Assembly: GCA_038123715.1 (NCBI GenBank)
Contig: JAYPAN010000011.1
Coordinates: forward strand, 1-50,459
Direction: 5' to 3'
Length of the DNA stretch: 50,459 bases
From: JAYPAN01 sp038123715
GTDB taxonomy: Bacteria > Pseudomonadota > Alphaproteobacteria > RS24
Shown: piece after piece, positions 16,204-24,018 of the stretch
Layout of the letters: each line of letters begins with the position of its first letter
Position numbering within the stretch: the first letter of the stretch is position 1
Program-made: the position numbers and the translations under genes
Notes under the pieces: model-generated
Seen by the model: only the letters and a program-made list of their open reading frames with translations
Told to the model about the DNA's origin: nothing
Database searches by the model: none

Positions 16204-17063
16204 TATAAAGTAACGCCCGGCAGGTTGAGCGCCGTCACCAAGGCTCTGATTTCGGCACGCGCCGCAACATGCGACATGGTCAGGCTGGCATTGGCCTCAT
16301 CTTGAGTTAAATCCAGCAAAGTGATGCCGGCCGGATACATTTCGCGGAACACCACGCGTTCCGACAGGCCGGGCGCCAATCGGAAGCCGAGCCGTTTCGA
16401 CAATTCTTCCAGCGCCACTTCAACCCGTTTGCGGTTTTTGGCGTGAATATGACCGGTGCGATTGCGTATCACGACCCAGTCAATGCTTGCGCCATCCGCC
16501 TTGGCGCGCGCCTGCCGACATGACCAGACCATTTCGGAATAAATGCTTGGGCTTTTAATCGACAAATCATCGGCATCGACTTTCGCCAGCAGGTCGAAAT
16601 CGACAAAGCTTTCATTTATCGGCGTCACCAGCGTATCGGCGCTGGCATGGCCGAGCCGCGAGACATAAGTGTCGGAGCCGGGGCAATCAATTACGATAAA
16701 ATCATGCTGCGGGCGCAATTCGGCCATTGCACGAGCAAATGTGTCGCTTTCCTGATTGTGCCGGTAATCCAAATCATTGCCGGTCACCGCCTCAATCTCA
16801 ATATGGGTCGGCATGGGCATATCCCGACGCCCAATCCAATTGCGCCGGTTTTCCAGATAATTGGTAAAGCTGCGCTGGCGCACATCAAGGTCAAGCGTGG
16901 CAACGCGCTTGCCTTCGGCCAGCAAGGCAGCGGCAATATGCATGGAGGTGGTGGTTTTGCCCGAACCGCCTTTTTCATTGCCGACAACAATCACATGCGC
17001 GCCACTCCCCAACCCGCTTTCCACTGTCGGTTTCAAATCATCGCCGGGGGTTTGTTCATCCAC
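16203..17063 (-). CDS. mipZ: Division-plane positioning ATPase MipZ
   Basis: ParA/MinD-type P-loop ATPase that forms a gradient from chromosome origins through ParB and blocks FtsZ assembly away from midcell in Alphaproteobacteria. The 286-residue protein has a deviant Walker A motif (GNEKGGSGKTT, about 28-38), DLDVRQRSFTNYLENRR matching the MipZ switch region, DFIVIDCPGSD as Walker B/switch II, and the MipZ-like stretch TPINESFVDFDLL. I chose GTG 17063 because AGGAGG lies 8 bases upstream; an in-frame ATG at 17159 would add 32 residues without a ribosome binding site. It overlaps the J-protein gene by one base. Confidence 0.94.
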   Translation of the reverse strand: MDEQTPGDDLKPTVESGLGSGAHVIVVGNEKGGSGKTTTSMHIAAALLAEGKRVATLDLDVRQRSFTNYLENRRNWIGRRDMPMPTHIEIEAVTGNDLDYRHNQESDTFARAMAELRPQHDFIVIDCPGSDTYVSRLGHASADTLVTPINESFVDFDLLAKVDADDLSIKSPSIYSEMVWSCRQARAKADGASIDWVVIRNRTGHIHAKNRKRVEVALEELSKRLGFRLAPGLSERVVFREMYPAGITLLDLTQDEANASLTMSHVAARAEIRALVTALNLPGVTL

Positions 17064-17110
17064 CTTGTCAGCCTCCTGTGTTTTGAGAAATATACAACCG
17101 ATTCCGGTTT

Positions 17111-17153
17111 TTGACTGCAAATTTGCGGCAATATGTGTAAGTTCGCGGCAATA
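17111..17153 (+). promoter_or_regulatory. Putative SDR promoter region with paired 12-bp repeats
   Basis: TTGACT (17111-17116) resembles a -35 box, though no good -10 box follows. Downstream is TTTGCGGCAATA (17122-17133), repeated as TTCGCGGCAATA (17142-17153), exactly 20 bases apart start to start. The pair sits between mipZ and the divergent SDR gene and looks like an operator half-site pair on one DNA face. Confidence 0.3.
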
Positions 17154-17181
17154 GGACATGACAGGTCGTCCGGAGAGTTTG

Positions 17182-17979
17182 ATGGATTTAACCGGCAAAA
17201 AATTGCTGCTGACCGGCGCCAATGGCGGGCTTGGCCGCTCTATTGGCGAAAAACTATGCGCCAATGGCGCGACTTTGGCCTTATGCGAAAAAAACGAGGC
17301 TCTGGCGCAGCAGGCGTTTGACGCTTTGCCGGAAGCCTTGCAGGCGCGCGCCCATGCCTTTGCCGGTGATTTGGCCGATGCCCCACAAATTGCCGATATG
17401 GTCGCGCAGGCTGCCCAACAGCTTGGCGGGTTGGACGGGGTGGTCAATAATGCCGCCATGCTGGCTTCTGACGATGGCGACCCGATAGCCACGCCGCTGG
17501 CAAGCTGGCAAGACACGCTGAATGTCAATCTGACCGGCGCATTTCTGGTCTATAAACATGCTTTGCCGCTTTTGCTGGAAGCCGGTGGCGGCAGCCTTGT
17601 TACCCTGTCCTCGGTTGTGGCGCATAGCGCCTCTGCCGTGCCGCAAATCGCCTATACCACCTCCAAAGGTGCGCTGGAAGCGATGACACGCGAGATTGCC
17701 GTCACCTATGCACGCGACAATATCCGCGCCAATTGCGTCGCTCCCGGGCCGGTGCTGACCGAGCGCACGCAGCATTATTTCGACAGTGATGATAAATGGC
17801 TCAAGCGGCGCAAGCATATTCCCATGGGGCGGCTTGGCCAACCCGATGAAGTGGCAGGGCTTGTCTGTTTCCTCCTGTCAGACGCGGCAGGCTGGCAGAC
17901 CGGTGGCATTTACCGCGTTGATGGCGGCATTTCAGCCGCCTATTTGGTCGATGACCGCAATGGTGCCGATACACCATGA
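17182..17979 (+). CDS. Short-chain dehydrogenase/reductase (SDR family)
   Basis: A 265-residue classical SDR: NAD(P)-binding TGANGGLG (11-18), NNAA (89-92), active-site Ser near 143-144 and Tyr158-x3-Lys162 in IAYTTSKGAL. The C-terminal VDGG is typical of the 3-oxoacyl-ACP reductase/glucose dehydrogenase-like group. The substrate is unknown. The start is ATG 17182 (GGAGAG a few bases upstream); ATG 17158 is in frame but lacks a site and would overlap the regulatory region. The stop overlaps the aldehyde dehydrogenase ATG by 4 bases (ATGA), so the two probably act in one pathway. Confidence 0.9.
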   Translation: MDLTGKKLLLTGANGGLGRSIGEKLCANGATLALCEKNEALAQQAFDALPEALQARAHAFAGDLADAPQIADMVAQAAQQLGGLDGVVNNAAMLASDDGDPIATPLASWQDTLNVNLTGAFLVYKHALPLLLEAGGGSLVTLSSVVAHSASAVPQIAYTTSKGALEAMTREIAVTYARDNIRANCVAPGPVLTERTQHYFDSDDKWLKRRKHIPMGRLGQPDEVAGLVCFLLSDAAGWQTGGIYRVDGGISAAYLVDDRNGADTP

Positions 17980-19385
17980 ACCAAAACCAGCTTGACCAAG
18001 ACCGGATTGATATTATCAGCCCGATTGACGGGCAGGTCTTTGCATCCCGCAAGCTGGCCGACGGCGCTGAGATTGAACAGGCGCTGGCGGCGGCGCAAAA
18101 AGCCCAAAAACATTGGCAAAGCACCAATATCGCTGACCGCAAAGCGATTATCGACACTATGCTCACCCATTTCCGCGCACAGGAAGCCGAGCTTGTGCCG
18201 GAATTGGCGCGCATGATGGGTCGACCCGTGCGTTTTGGGGGCGGTGAAATAAATGGCTATTGCGAGCGCGCAAGCCATATGGCCGAGTGTGCCGAAACCG
18301 CTTTGGCCGATATTGTGCTGCCGGAAAAGGCCGGATTTGACCGCCATATCAGCCGCCGCCCGCTGGGCGTTGTGCTGGTTATTGCGGCGTGGAATTACCC
18401 CTATCTGATTGCCGTGAATTCGATTGCCCCTGCTCTTCTGGCCGGTAATGCGGTGATTTTGAAACATGCTGCGCAAACCCTGCCCGCCGCGACACGCATG
18501 GTGCGCGCATTTCAGCAGGCCGGATTGCCGGAAGGTTTGTTAACGCATCTTGTGGTCAGCCATGCCCAAACCGCCGACATAATTGCCGACAACCGCATTG
18601 CCCATGTCAATTTCACCGGCTCGGTCGCAGGCGGGCGCGCCATTCAGGCCGCCGCGCGCGGACGCTTTATCGGTGTCGGTCTTGAACTCGGCGGCAAAGA
18701 CCCCGCCTATGTGCGCGCCGATGCTGATTTACCGGCCACCGCCGCTGCTTTGGTCGATGGCAGTTTTTTCAATTCCGGCCAGTCCTGTTGCGGCATTGAA
18801 CGGATTTATGCCGATGCGCGCATTTATGATGCGCTGCTTGACCTGATGCGCGCCGAAACCGAAGCCTATATTTTGGGCGACCCGCTAAATGCTGACACGA
18901 CACTGGGGCCAATGGTCAGCGCCGATGCCGCCAATGGGCTGCGCGCGCAAATTAAAGCGGCGCAAGCGATGGGCGCAAGCGGGCTGATAGACCGCAAAGA
19001 TTTTGCCGCCGACCAAGACGGCAATGCCTATTGCGCGCCGCAAATACTGGTCAATGTTTCGCATGATATGGCGATTATGCGCGAGGAAAGTTTCGGGCCT
19101 ATTGTCGGCGTGATGAAAACCGACAGTGACGAAGCGGCGTTGGCACTGGTCAATGACAGCGCCTTTGGGCTGACCGCCTCAATCTGGACAAGCGATATGG
19201 AGGTCGGTCGCAGGCTGGCTCCGCAAATTGAGACCGGCACAGTATTTGTCAATCGCTGCGATTATCTTGACCCCGGCCTTGCCTGGACGGGCATTGGCGA
19301 TAGCGGACGCGGCGCAACCCTGTCACAAATCGGCTTTGAGCAACTCACCCGCCCGATGAGTTTTCATATTAAACATAATGTCTGA
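17976..19385 (+). CDS. NAD(P)-dependent aldehyde dehydrogenase
   Basis: A 469-residue ALDH-superfamily enzyme oxidising an aldehyde to a carboxylate. Landmarks are the oxyanion Asn140 in AAWNYP, Glu237 in LELGGKDP, the catalytic Cys271 in NSGQSCCG and the MREESFGPIVGV cofactor motif. It most resembles the succinate-semialdehyde/uncharacterised ALDH groups, and the specificity cannot be assigned. It is coupled to the SDR upstream and overlaps possible panC starts downstream. One option suggested by context is 3-aminopropanal oxidation to beta-alanine, the panC substrate, but this is only inference. Confidence 0.92.
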   Translation: MNQNQLDQDRIDIISPIDGQVFASRKLADGAEIEQALAAAQKAQKHWQSTNIADRKAIIDTMLTHFRAQEAELVPELARMMGRPVRFGGGEINGYCERASHMAECAETALADIVLPEKAGFDRHISRRPLGVVLVIAAWNYPYLIAVNSIAPALLAGNAVILKHAAQTLPAATRMVRAFQQAGLPEGLLTHLVVSHAQTADIIADNRIAHVNFTGSVAGGRAIQAAARGRFIGVGLELGGKDPAYVRADADLPATAAALVDGSFFNSGQSCCGIERIYADARIYDALLDLMRAETEAYILGDPLNADTTLGPMVSADAANGLRAQIKAAQAMGASGLIDRKDFAADQDGNAYCAPQILVNVSHDMAIMREESFGPIVGVMKTDSDEAALALVNDSAFGLTASIWTSDMEVGRRLAPQIETGTVFVNRCDYLDPGLAWTGIGDSGRGATLSQIGFEQLTRPMSFHIKHNV

Positions 19386-19401
19386 GCCGGAGATGATGCA
19401 G

Positions 19402-20262
19402 ATGAGCGCACCGGATATTTTTCGCACTGTTTCCGATATGCGCGAAGCCGTCGCGGCTTGGAAAGCGCAAGGGCTGAAAGTGGGTTTGGTGCCGACAATG
19501 GGGTCGCTGCATGACGGGCATTTGTCGCTGGTCAATAAAATGGCGCGTCATGCCGACCGGCTGATTGTGTCGATATTTGTGAACCCAACACAATTTGCCG
19601 CGCATGAAGACCTCGACACTTATCCGCGTCAGGAGGCGGCGGATATTGCCGCATTGGCGCAAACCGGCGCGGCGCAAGAGGCCAGACTCGCCGTCTATAT
19701 GCCCAGTGTTGCGGAAATATACCCGACCGGTTTTGCCACTTCGATAAATGTCGGCGGCGTGGCCGATGGTTTGGAAAGCGCCGAACGCCCGCATTTTTTC
19801 GGCGGGGTCGCCTTGGTGGTTCACAAGCTGTTTGCTCAATCGCAAGCCGATATCGCGATTTTCGGCGAAAAAGACTATCAGCAATTATTGGTCATCCGGC
19901 AAATGGTGCGCGACCTTGATATGCCGATAGAGATTTTGTCCGGAGCCATCATCCGCGAGGCGGACGGGTTGGCCATGTCGTCGCGCAATGCTTATTTGTC
20001 TCCCGCCCAGCGGCTTATCGCCGGACAGCTTAATCTCATTCTGGCGCAATTGGCCAATAGCAAGGACACGCCCGAAGCCGCTTCCGCCCAAGCCCATGCC
20101 GCCCTTATGGAGGCCGGTTTCAGCGCTGTTGATTATGCCTGTCTGCGCCATGCTGATACGCTGGCCGCGATACAGACCGGTGACACAGTTGCGCGCCGCG
20201 CCCTGATTGCCGCGCGGATTGGTGATATTCGCCTGCTCGACAATATGGCGGCGCGCTCATAA
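19402..20262 (+). CDS. panC: Pantothenate synthetase (pantoate--beta-alanine ligase)
   Basis: Condenses pantoate with beta-alanine using ATP to make pantothenate, the precursor of CoA. Family motifs are VPTMGSLHDGHLSLV (HIGH-like ATP site), IFVNPTQFAAHEDLDTYPR, FGEKDYQQL and the KMSKS-like MSSRNAYLS. ATG 19402 is preferred because GGAG lies 9 bases upstream, giving 286 residues; in-frame ATGs at 19378 and 19393 are possible. It follows the ALDH gene closely. Its 3' end overlaps the convergent DUF1489 gene by 6 bases. No panB or panD is in the window. Confidence 0.95.
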   Translation: MSAPDIFRTVSDMREAVAAWKAQGLKVGLVPTMGSLHDGHLSLVNKMARHADRLIVSIFVNPTQFAAHEDLDTYPRQEAADIAALAQTGAAQEARLAVYMPSVAEIYPTGFATSINVGGVADGLESAERPHFFGGVALVVHKLFAQSQADIAIFGEKDYQQLLVIRQMVRDLDMPIEILSGAIIREADGLAMSSRNAYLSPAQRLIAGQLNLILAQLANSKDTPEAASAQAHAALMEAGFSAVDYACLRHADTLAAIQTGDTVARRALIAARIGDIRLLDNMAARS

Positions 20263-20676
20263 CAGACCCAGCTCGGTCAATTCCTCGCGCAAGCCTTCCG
20301 GCATGTCTTCATCTATTTCAATATTGCTCGGCGCATCGGGCGGCGCGTCTGCCGGTTGCAAATAACGCCAGCCCTGAAACGGTCGGCGCGCCTGCAATCG
20401 TGTCGGCACAATTTGCGGGTCAAGGTGCAAATGGCAGCGCGATATGCCCGCCCCATCGACAAAAGGCTCAATATCCTCAATGCGCTGGCGCACCCGAATC
20501 TGCCGCTTGATAACCCAGTAAATTGACCCGCCCTCAAGTAAATCGGCCTGTCGCTTCGGCACCATGCGGGTTGTATGAAACACGCGCTGATAGGTGGTTT
20601 GCAAATGGTTTTGCCATTGCACCAAATCGTCAATCGAGTCCGCGCCGACGCATAATTTCACCAAATGGATGGTCAT
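20257..20676 (-). CDS. DUF1489 family protein
   Basis: A 139-residue protein matching the alphaproteobacterial DUF1489 family: start MTIHLVKLCVGADSIDDL, middle RVFHTTRMVPKR, then GSIYWVIKRQIRVRQRI and GISRCHLHLDP, and a tail containing QGWRYL. The conserved Cys and His residues (CHLHLDP) could bind metal, but no function is known. It lies 65 bases downstream of the kelch gene on the same strand and may be the last gene of the mgtE run. The ribosome binding site is weak. Confidence 0.85.
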   Translation of the reverse strand: MTIHLVKLCVGADSIDDLVQWQNHLQTTYQRVFHTTRMVPKRQADLLEGGSIYWVIKRQIRVRQRIEDIEPFVDGAGISRCHLHLDPQIVPTRLQARRPFQGWRYLQPADAPPDAPSNIEIDEDMPEGLREELTELGLL

Positions 20677-20741
20677 GCGCCTGACTCTAATACATTGGCC
20701 GCATATTTCCAGCCAACAGGGCGAAAAGCCCGTTGATTATC

Positions 20742-21737
20742 TTATTGCGCGGTCGGGCGGGTATAAATCGCAACCCGGTCGGAGGCGGTGAAATTGGCAT
20801 AAAAGCCGCCGCCCAGCGCGCCGCCAATAATCACCATGCGATTGCGGAAAGCGGCATAAGCCATTTGGTGCAAGCCCTGTTTCATCGCGGGTTGCGCGAC
20901 CCAACGCCCTTTGACCAGCCGCAAATGACCATCCAATACTTGCTGCCCGCCCTGGCTGTAGCCGCCAGCATAATGCAGTGCGTCATCAAGCTCAACCAGC
21001 GCACCGCCACTGGCGGCTTGCGGTAAAGCAGCAAGACGCCGCCATTTATCGGTTTTGGTGTTATAAGCCAGCACGACACGGCTGTCGCGGCCACGCGCAT
21101 CTACCCCACCGGCCAGAATAATCTCATCGCCACTATGCGTCGCTGCCATATTGGCAAGTGCCAAAGGCATAGCCGCCATGCCAGTGCGCCATTCGGCCTT
21201 GGCAATATCGTAAACCAGCCCTTGTCGCGCATTTTTGCCAATGCCGCCAATCACAAAGAGCCGACCATTAACAATGAAGCTGGCATGACCCGCACGGGCG
21301 ACCGGCATGGGGCGCAATTGCAGCCACAAAGCGGTTTGCGGCATATAAAGCCATAATTGACGCGACAACGCACCGCGCTGTGCGTCGCGCCCACCGGTCA
21401 CAAAAACCCGACCGCCGCCTGCCGCAATGGAAAAGCGCGACAGCGCAACCGGCAAGGGCGTCAAGGGTCGCCAGCCATCGGCGCGTAAATCATAGAGTTC
21501 AAAAAAGCTTCGCATACCCGCACCAACCGCGCCCGACATGACATAAAATCCGCCATCCATTTGCGCGCCAACCGCTGCTGGCACAGCAGATGGCAAAGGC
21601 GCACCCTCGCGCCAGTCAGCCCGTGCCAGTGTCGGTGTCAGTGTCAATGCCAGTGTCGATGCCAGCAAGAGGGCGCAAAGCAAAATAAGCGCGCGACTGA
21701 AGGGCGCTGTGCAGGAAAAAGGCAATCGCAATGTCAT
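20742..21737 (-). CDS. Secreted kelch-repeat protein
   Basis: A 331-residue protein with an N-terminal signal peptide (hydrophobic ILLCALLLASTLAL, cleavage probably after ARA near residue 40). It then has about six kelch-type blades recognisable as IAAGGGRVFVTGG, FIVNGRLFVIGG, DEIILAGG and RMVIIGG with paired Trp/Tyr positions. It should form a periplasmic or surface beta-propeller; a ligand or sialate-related role is possible but cannot be read. The signal peptide core is encoded by a 12-bp tandem repeat. It starts 6 bases after the mgtE stop with AAGGG upstream, so it is co-transcribed with mgtE. Confidence 0.85.
   Translation of the reverse strand: MTLRLPFSCTAPFSRALILLCALLLASTLALTLTPTLARADWREGAPLPSAVPAAVGAQMDGGFYVMSGAVGAGMRSFFELYDLRADGWRPLTPLPVALSRFSIAAGGGRVFVTGGRDAQRGALSRQLWLYMPQTALWLQLRPMPVARAGHASFIVNGRLFVIGGIGKNARQGLVYDIAKAEWRTGMAAMPLALANMAATHSGDEIILAGGVDARGRDSRVVLAYNTKTDKWRRLAALPQAASGGALVELDDALHYAGGYSQGGQQVLDGHLRLVKGRWVAQPAMKQGLHQMAYAAFRNRMVIIGGALGGGFYANFTASDRVAIYTRPTAQ
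21630..21665 (-). repeat. 12-bp tandem repeat inside a signal peptide
   Basis: On the minus strand CTGGCATCGACA (21654-21665), CTGGCATTGACA (21642-21653) and CTGACACCGACA (21630-21641) are consecutive in-frame copies. They encode LAST-LALT-LTPT in the h-region of the kelch protein signal peptide; a degenerate partial copy follows. Confidence 0.85.
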
Positions 21738-21743
21738 GCGCCC

Positions 21744-23132
21744 TTATAGCAAAAAAATTGTGGCAAAACCGAGAAATGCGAGAAATCCGATTATATCGGT
21801 CACTGTGGTAACAAAGACTGTGGAGCTGACCGCCGGGTCAATATCGGCGCGTTGCAGCCCAAGCGGGATTAAAATACCGGCCAGTGCCGCCACCACCAGA
21901 TTGACAATCATCGCCGCCGCCAAAACCACGCCAAGCCATATATCATCAAACCAGAGCGCGCCGACAATGCCGGTGACAATGGCAAAAAACAGCCCATTGA
22001 CAAAACCAATCCCCAATTCGCGGTAAATTGAGCGCATCATATTAACCGCCGATAATTCCTGCGTCGCCAGGCTACGCACGGTAATCGTCAATGTCTGCGT
22101 GCCGGCATTGCCGCCCATTGAGGCAACAATCGGCATCAATACAGCCAGCGCCACCATTTGCTCAATCGAGCCGTCAAAAAAGCCGATAACAATCGAGGCC
22201 GCAATGGCGGTGAGCAAATTGAGGAACAGCCAAGACAACCGCCCGCGTGCCGCTTCCAGCACACTGTCCGATACGGCCTCATCGCCAACCCCACCGAGCA
22301 GCAGAATATCCTCGCCCGCCTCTTCCGACATGACTTCATAAACATCATCAGCCGTAATCACGCCAATCAGCCGCCGGTCTTCATCCGTCACGGCGGCGCT
22401 GACCAAATTATAGCGCTCAAACAGACGGGCGACTTCTTCCCTGTCCAATTCCGCCGGTATCAGGTGAAAATCTTCCTTGGCCAATTCCGACATATTGCGC
22501 GGTCTTTGCGCCCGCAACACTTCCGATAATTGCACCACACCAACCGGCTGATGAGTTTCATTGGTGATGAAAATCTCAAGAAATTGTGTCGGCAAATCTT
22601 CTGTGTCGCGCAGATAGTCAATGGTTTGACCAACCGACCAGAAAGGCGGCACAGCCACAAAAGCCGCCTGCATCAGGCGACCGGCACTGTCTTCGGGAAA
22701 CTCAAAGGCGCGCTGCAAGGGCAGACGCTCGGAGACCGGTATCTGCTCCAGCACTTCCTCGCGCGCCTCGGTCGCCAAATCCTCCAGCACGAAAACCGCA
22801 TCATCGCTGTCGAGTTCCTGCACAGTGGCGACCAGCGTTTCAATATCAATTTGTTCCAGCACTTCATCGCGCGTGTTTTCATCCAGCTCGGCAAAGACTT
22901 GCGCCGGTAAATCATTGCCAATCAATGCCATCAATGCGTGGCGGCTGTCACTGTCGAGCTTGACGATAATATCGGCCGTATCAGCCACATGCAGCGTATT
23001 GAAGCGGTCAATCAGGGCGAGGCGGTCTTCCGAACTGATCTCCGCGCGCAATTCGGCCAGCAAGGCCGCATCAACATCAGGCGCGACACCCAATTCGATT
23101 TCGTCGTCCAAATGCTGCTCCGTCTCGCTCAC
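21744..23132 (-). CDS. mgtE: Magnesium transporter MgtE
   Basis: Mg2+ channel/transporter of the inner membrane. The protein (462 residues) has an N-terminal acidic helical domain (EQIDIETLVATVQELDSDDAV), a CBS pair region (about 180-300), a connecting helix and five C-terminal membrane segments. The pore signature MGGNAGTQTLTITVRSLA is at about residue 340. Cytosolic Mg2+ binding to the N and CBS domains gates the pore in characterised MgtE. I chose GTG 23132 because the resulting VSETEQ start fits the family; an in-frame TTG at 23192 would add 20 residues without a ribosome binding site. The kelch gene follows directly. Confidence 0.94.
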   Translation of the reverse strand: MSETEQHLDDEIELGVAPDVDAALLAELRAEISSEDRLALIDRFNTLHVADTADIIVKLDSDSRHALMALIGNDLPAQVFAELDENTRDEVLEQIDIETLVATVQELDSDDAVFVLEDLATEAREEVLEQIPVSERLPLQRAFEFPEDSAGRLMQAAFVAVPPFWSVGQTIDYLRDTEDLPTQFLEIFITNETHQPVGVVQLSEVLRAQRPRNMSELAKEDFHLIPAELDREEVARLFERYNLVSAAVTDEDRRLIGVITADDVYEVMSEEAGEDILLLGGVGDEAVSDSVLEAARGRLSWLFLNLLTAIAASIVIGFFDGSIEQMVALAVLMPIVASMGGNAGTQTLTITVRSLATQELSAVNMMRSIYRELGIGFVNGLFFAIVTGIVGALWFDDIWLGVVLAAAMIVNLVVAALAGILIPLGLQRADIDPAVSSTVFVTTVTDIIGFLAFLGFATIFLL

Positions 23133-23244
23133 ATCAATCTCTTTACTGGCGGAATATCCATATTTGTGAATGGGCGGGTGTGAGACCTGCAAGGTTTTGC
23201 TTGGAAAAACCCCCGCAATCGCCCTAGGATATCAGAGGTTTCGA

Positions 23245-23270
23245 TTCGGCAAAATGTCGTTTCGGCAAAA
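23245..23270. repeat. 10-bp direct repeat upstream of the MAPEG gene
   Basis: TTCGGCAAAA occurs at 23245-23254 and again at 23261-23270 (16 bases apart), between the divergent mgtE and MAPEG genes. It ends 19 bases before the MAPEG start. It could be an imperfect 16-bp tandem duplication or an operator pair. Confidence 0.5.
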
Positions 23271-23289
23271 GAAAGACATGGGAGGGAAC

Positions 23290-23664
23290 ATGTTGGATCT
23301 TATTTTTGCAGCGCTCATTGTTTATGGCATTCATTTGGGGTTGCCCAGCACAATGGCGTTATTAAGCGGTCAGGTTAATTTCGACTTTTTGGCCGGCCCG
23401 CGCGATGTGACACCAGAATTATCTGTGGCGGTTCAGCGTGCCAAGCGGGCAACGGCCAATCTTGGCGAGAGCTTGCCGATATTTCTGGCGCTGGCCATTC
23501 TGGCGATTGTTATGGGCAAGCAGGCCGGTGAAGCGGCGGCCATTTGGCTGGCCTTGCGGCTGGTCTATACACCCATTTATATTATGGGGGTCGCCCATAT
23601 AAGAACGCTTGTTTGGCTCGGCTCAATTGTCTGCCTGATAATGATGGCGCTTGCGCTCGTATAA
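23290..23664 (+). CDS. MAPEG family membrane protein
   Basis: A 124-residue protein with four hydrophobic segments and the MAPEG signature RAKRATANLGESLPIFLALAIL (about residues 47-68). It belongs to the membrane-associated eicosanoid/glutathione metabolism family, whose bacterial members are mostly uncharacterised and possibly act as glutathione-dependent enzymes. ATG 23290 has a strong site (GGGAGGG, 4 bases upstream); upstream in-frame codons are not needed. It is divergent from mgtE. Confidence 0.9.
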   Translation: MLDLIFAALIVYGIHLGLPSTMALLSGQVNFDFLAGPRDVTPELSVAVQRAKRATANLGESLPIFLALAILAIVMGKQAGEAAAIWLALRLVYTPIYIMGVAHIRTLVWLGSIVCLIMMALALV

Positions 23665-23730
23665 GCTGGCGCCGATATAAGCGTCGATTTGCGGCATTTG
23701 ATTTGGCGCAGAGGCATGGGCGCACTTGCG

Positions 23731-23964
23731 CTACCAGTCAAATGCGTCCATCCATTCGGTGAAAAACGCCTCATCCTCATAGAACCAGTCAAGGTCAAGG
23801 CTGGCGTTTTTGTCTGCCTTGCCCTTTCCGGACATATGACGCGCGCCCAGCCGCACAACATTTTCGGCATCCGGTTCGTCAAACCGACGCGCGCGCAAAT
23901 CCGCGCCACTGCCAACCGTCAGTTCCGACAGCTCTTCCGGTGATTTATCTTTCCTGTCATCCAT
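23731..23964 (-). CDS. Small acidic hypothetical protein
   Basis: A 77-residue ORF I cannot assign to a family. The N-terminus is charged (MDDRKDKSPEELSELTVGSG), a central part is basic (DLRARRFDEPDAENVVRLGARHMSGKGK), and the C-terminus is strongly acidic and aromatic (LDLDWFYEDEAFFTEWMDAFDW as a continuous stretch at 56-77). The composition looks like a real protein rather than noise. It lacks a clear ribosome binding site. It lies 54 bases downstream of the methyltransferase on the same strand. A competing plus-strand ORF over the same bases has poorer composition. Confidence 0.55.
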   Translation of the reverse strand: MDDRKDKSPEELSELTVGSGADLRARRFDEPDAENVVRLGARHMSGKGKADKNASLDLDWFYEDEAFFTEWMDAFDW

Positions 23965-24018
23965 AGACTGAAAATGGGGTCGCTGGCGCGTCCCGTCAAG
24001 TCAAGCGAGGTCAAACGT

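Noticed and set aside
17063..17528. Longer MipZ N-terminus
   Set aside because: The extra region is antisense to the SDR gene. AGGAGG places the start at 17063.
20718..20741. Hairpin after the kelch gene
   Set aside because: The stem has a bulge and no T tract follows, so it was not called a terminator.
23133..23289. Mg2+ riboswitch (M-box) upstream of mgtE
   Set aside because: The divergent gap is short and I see no M-box-like conserved helices or terminator.
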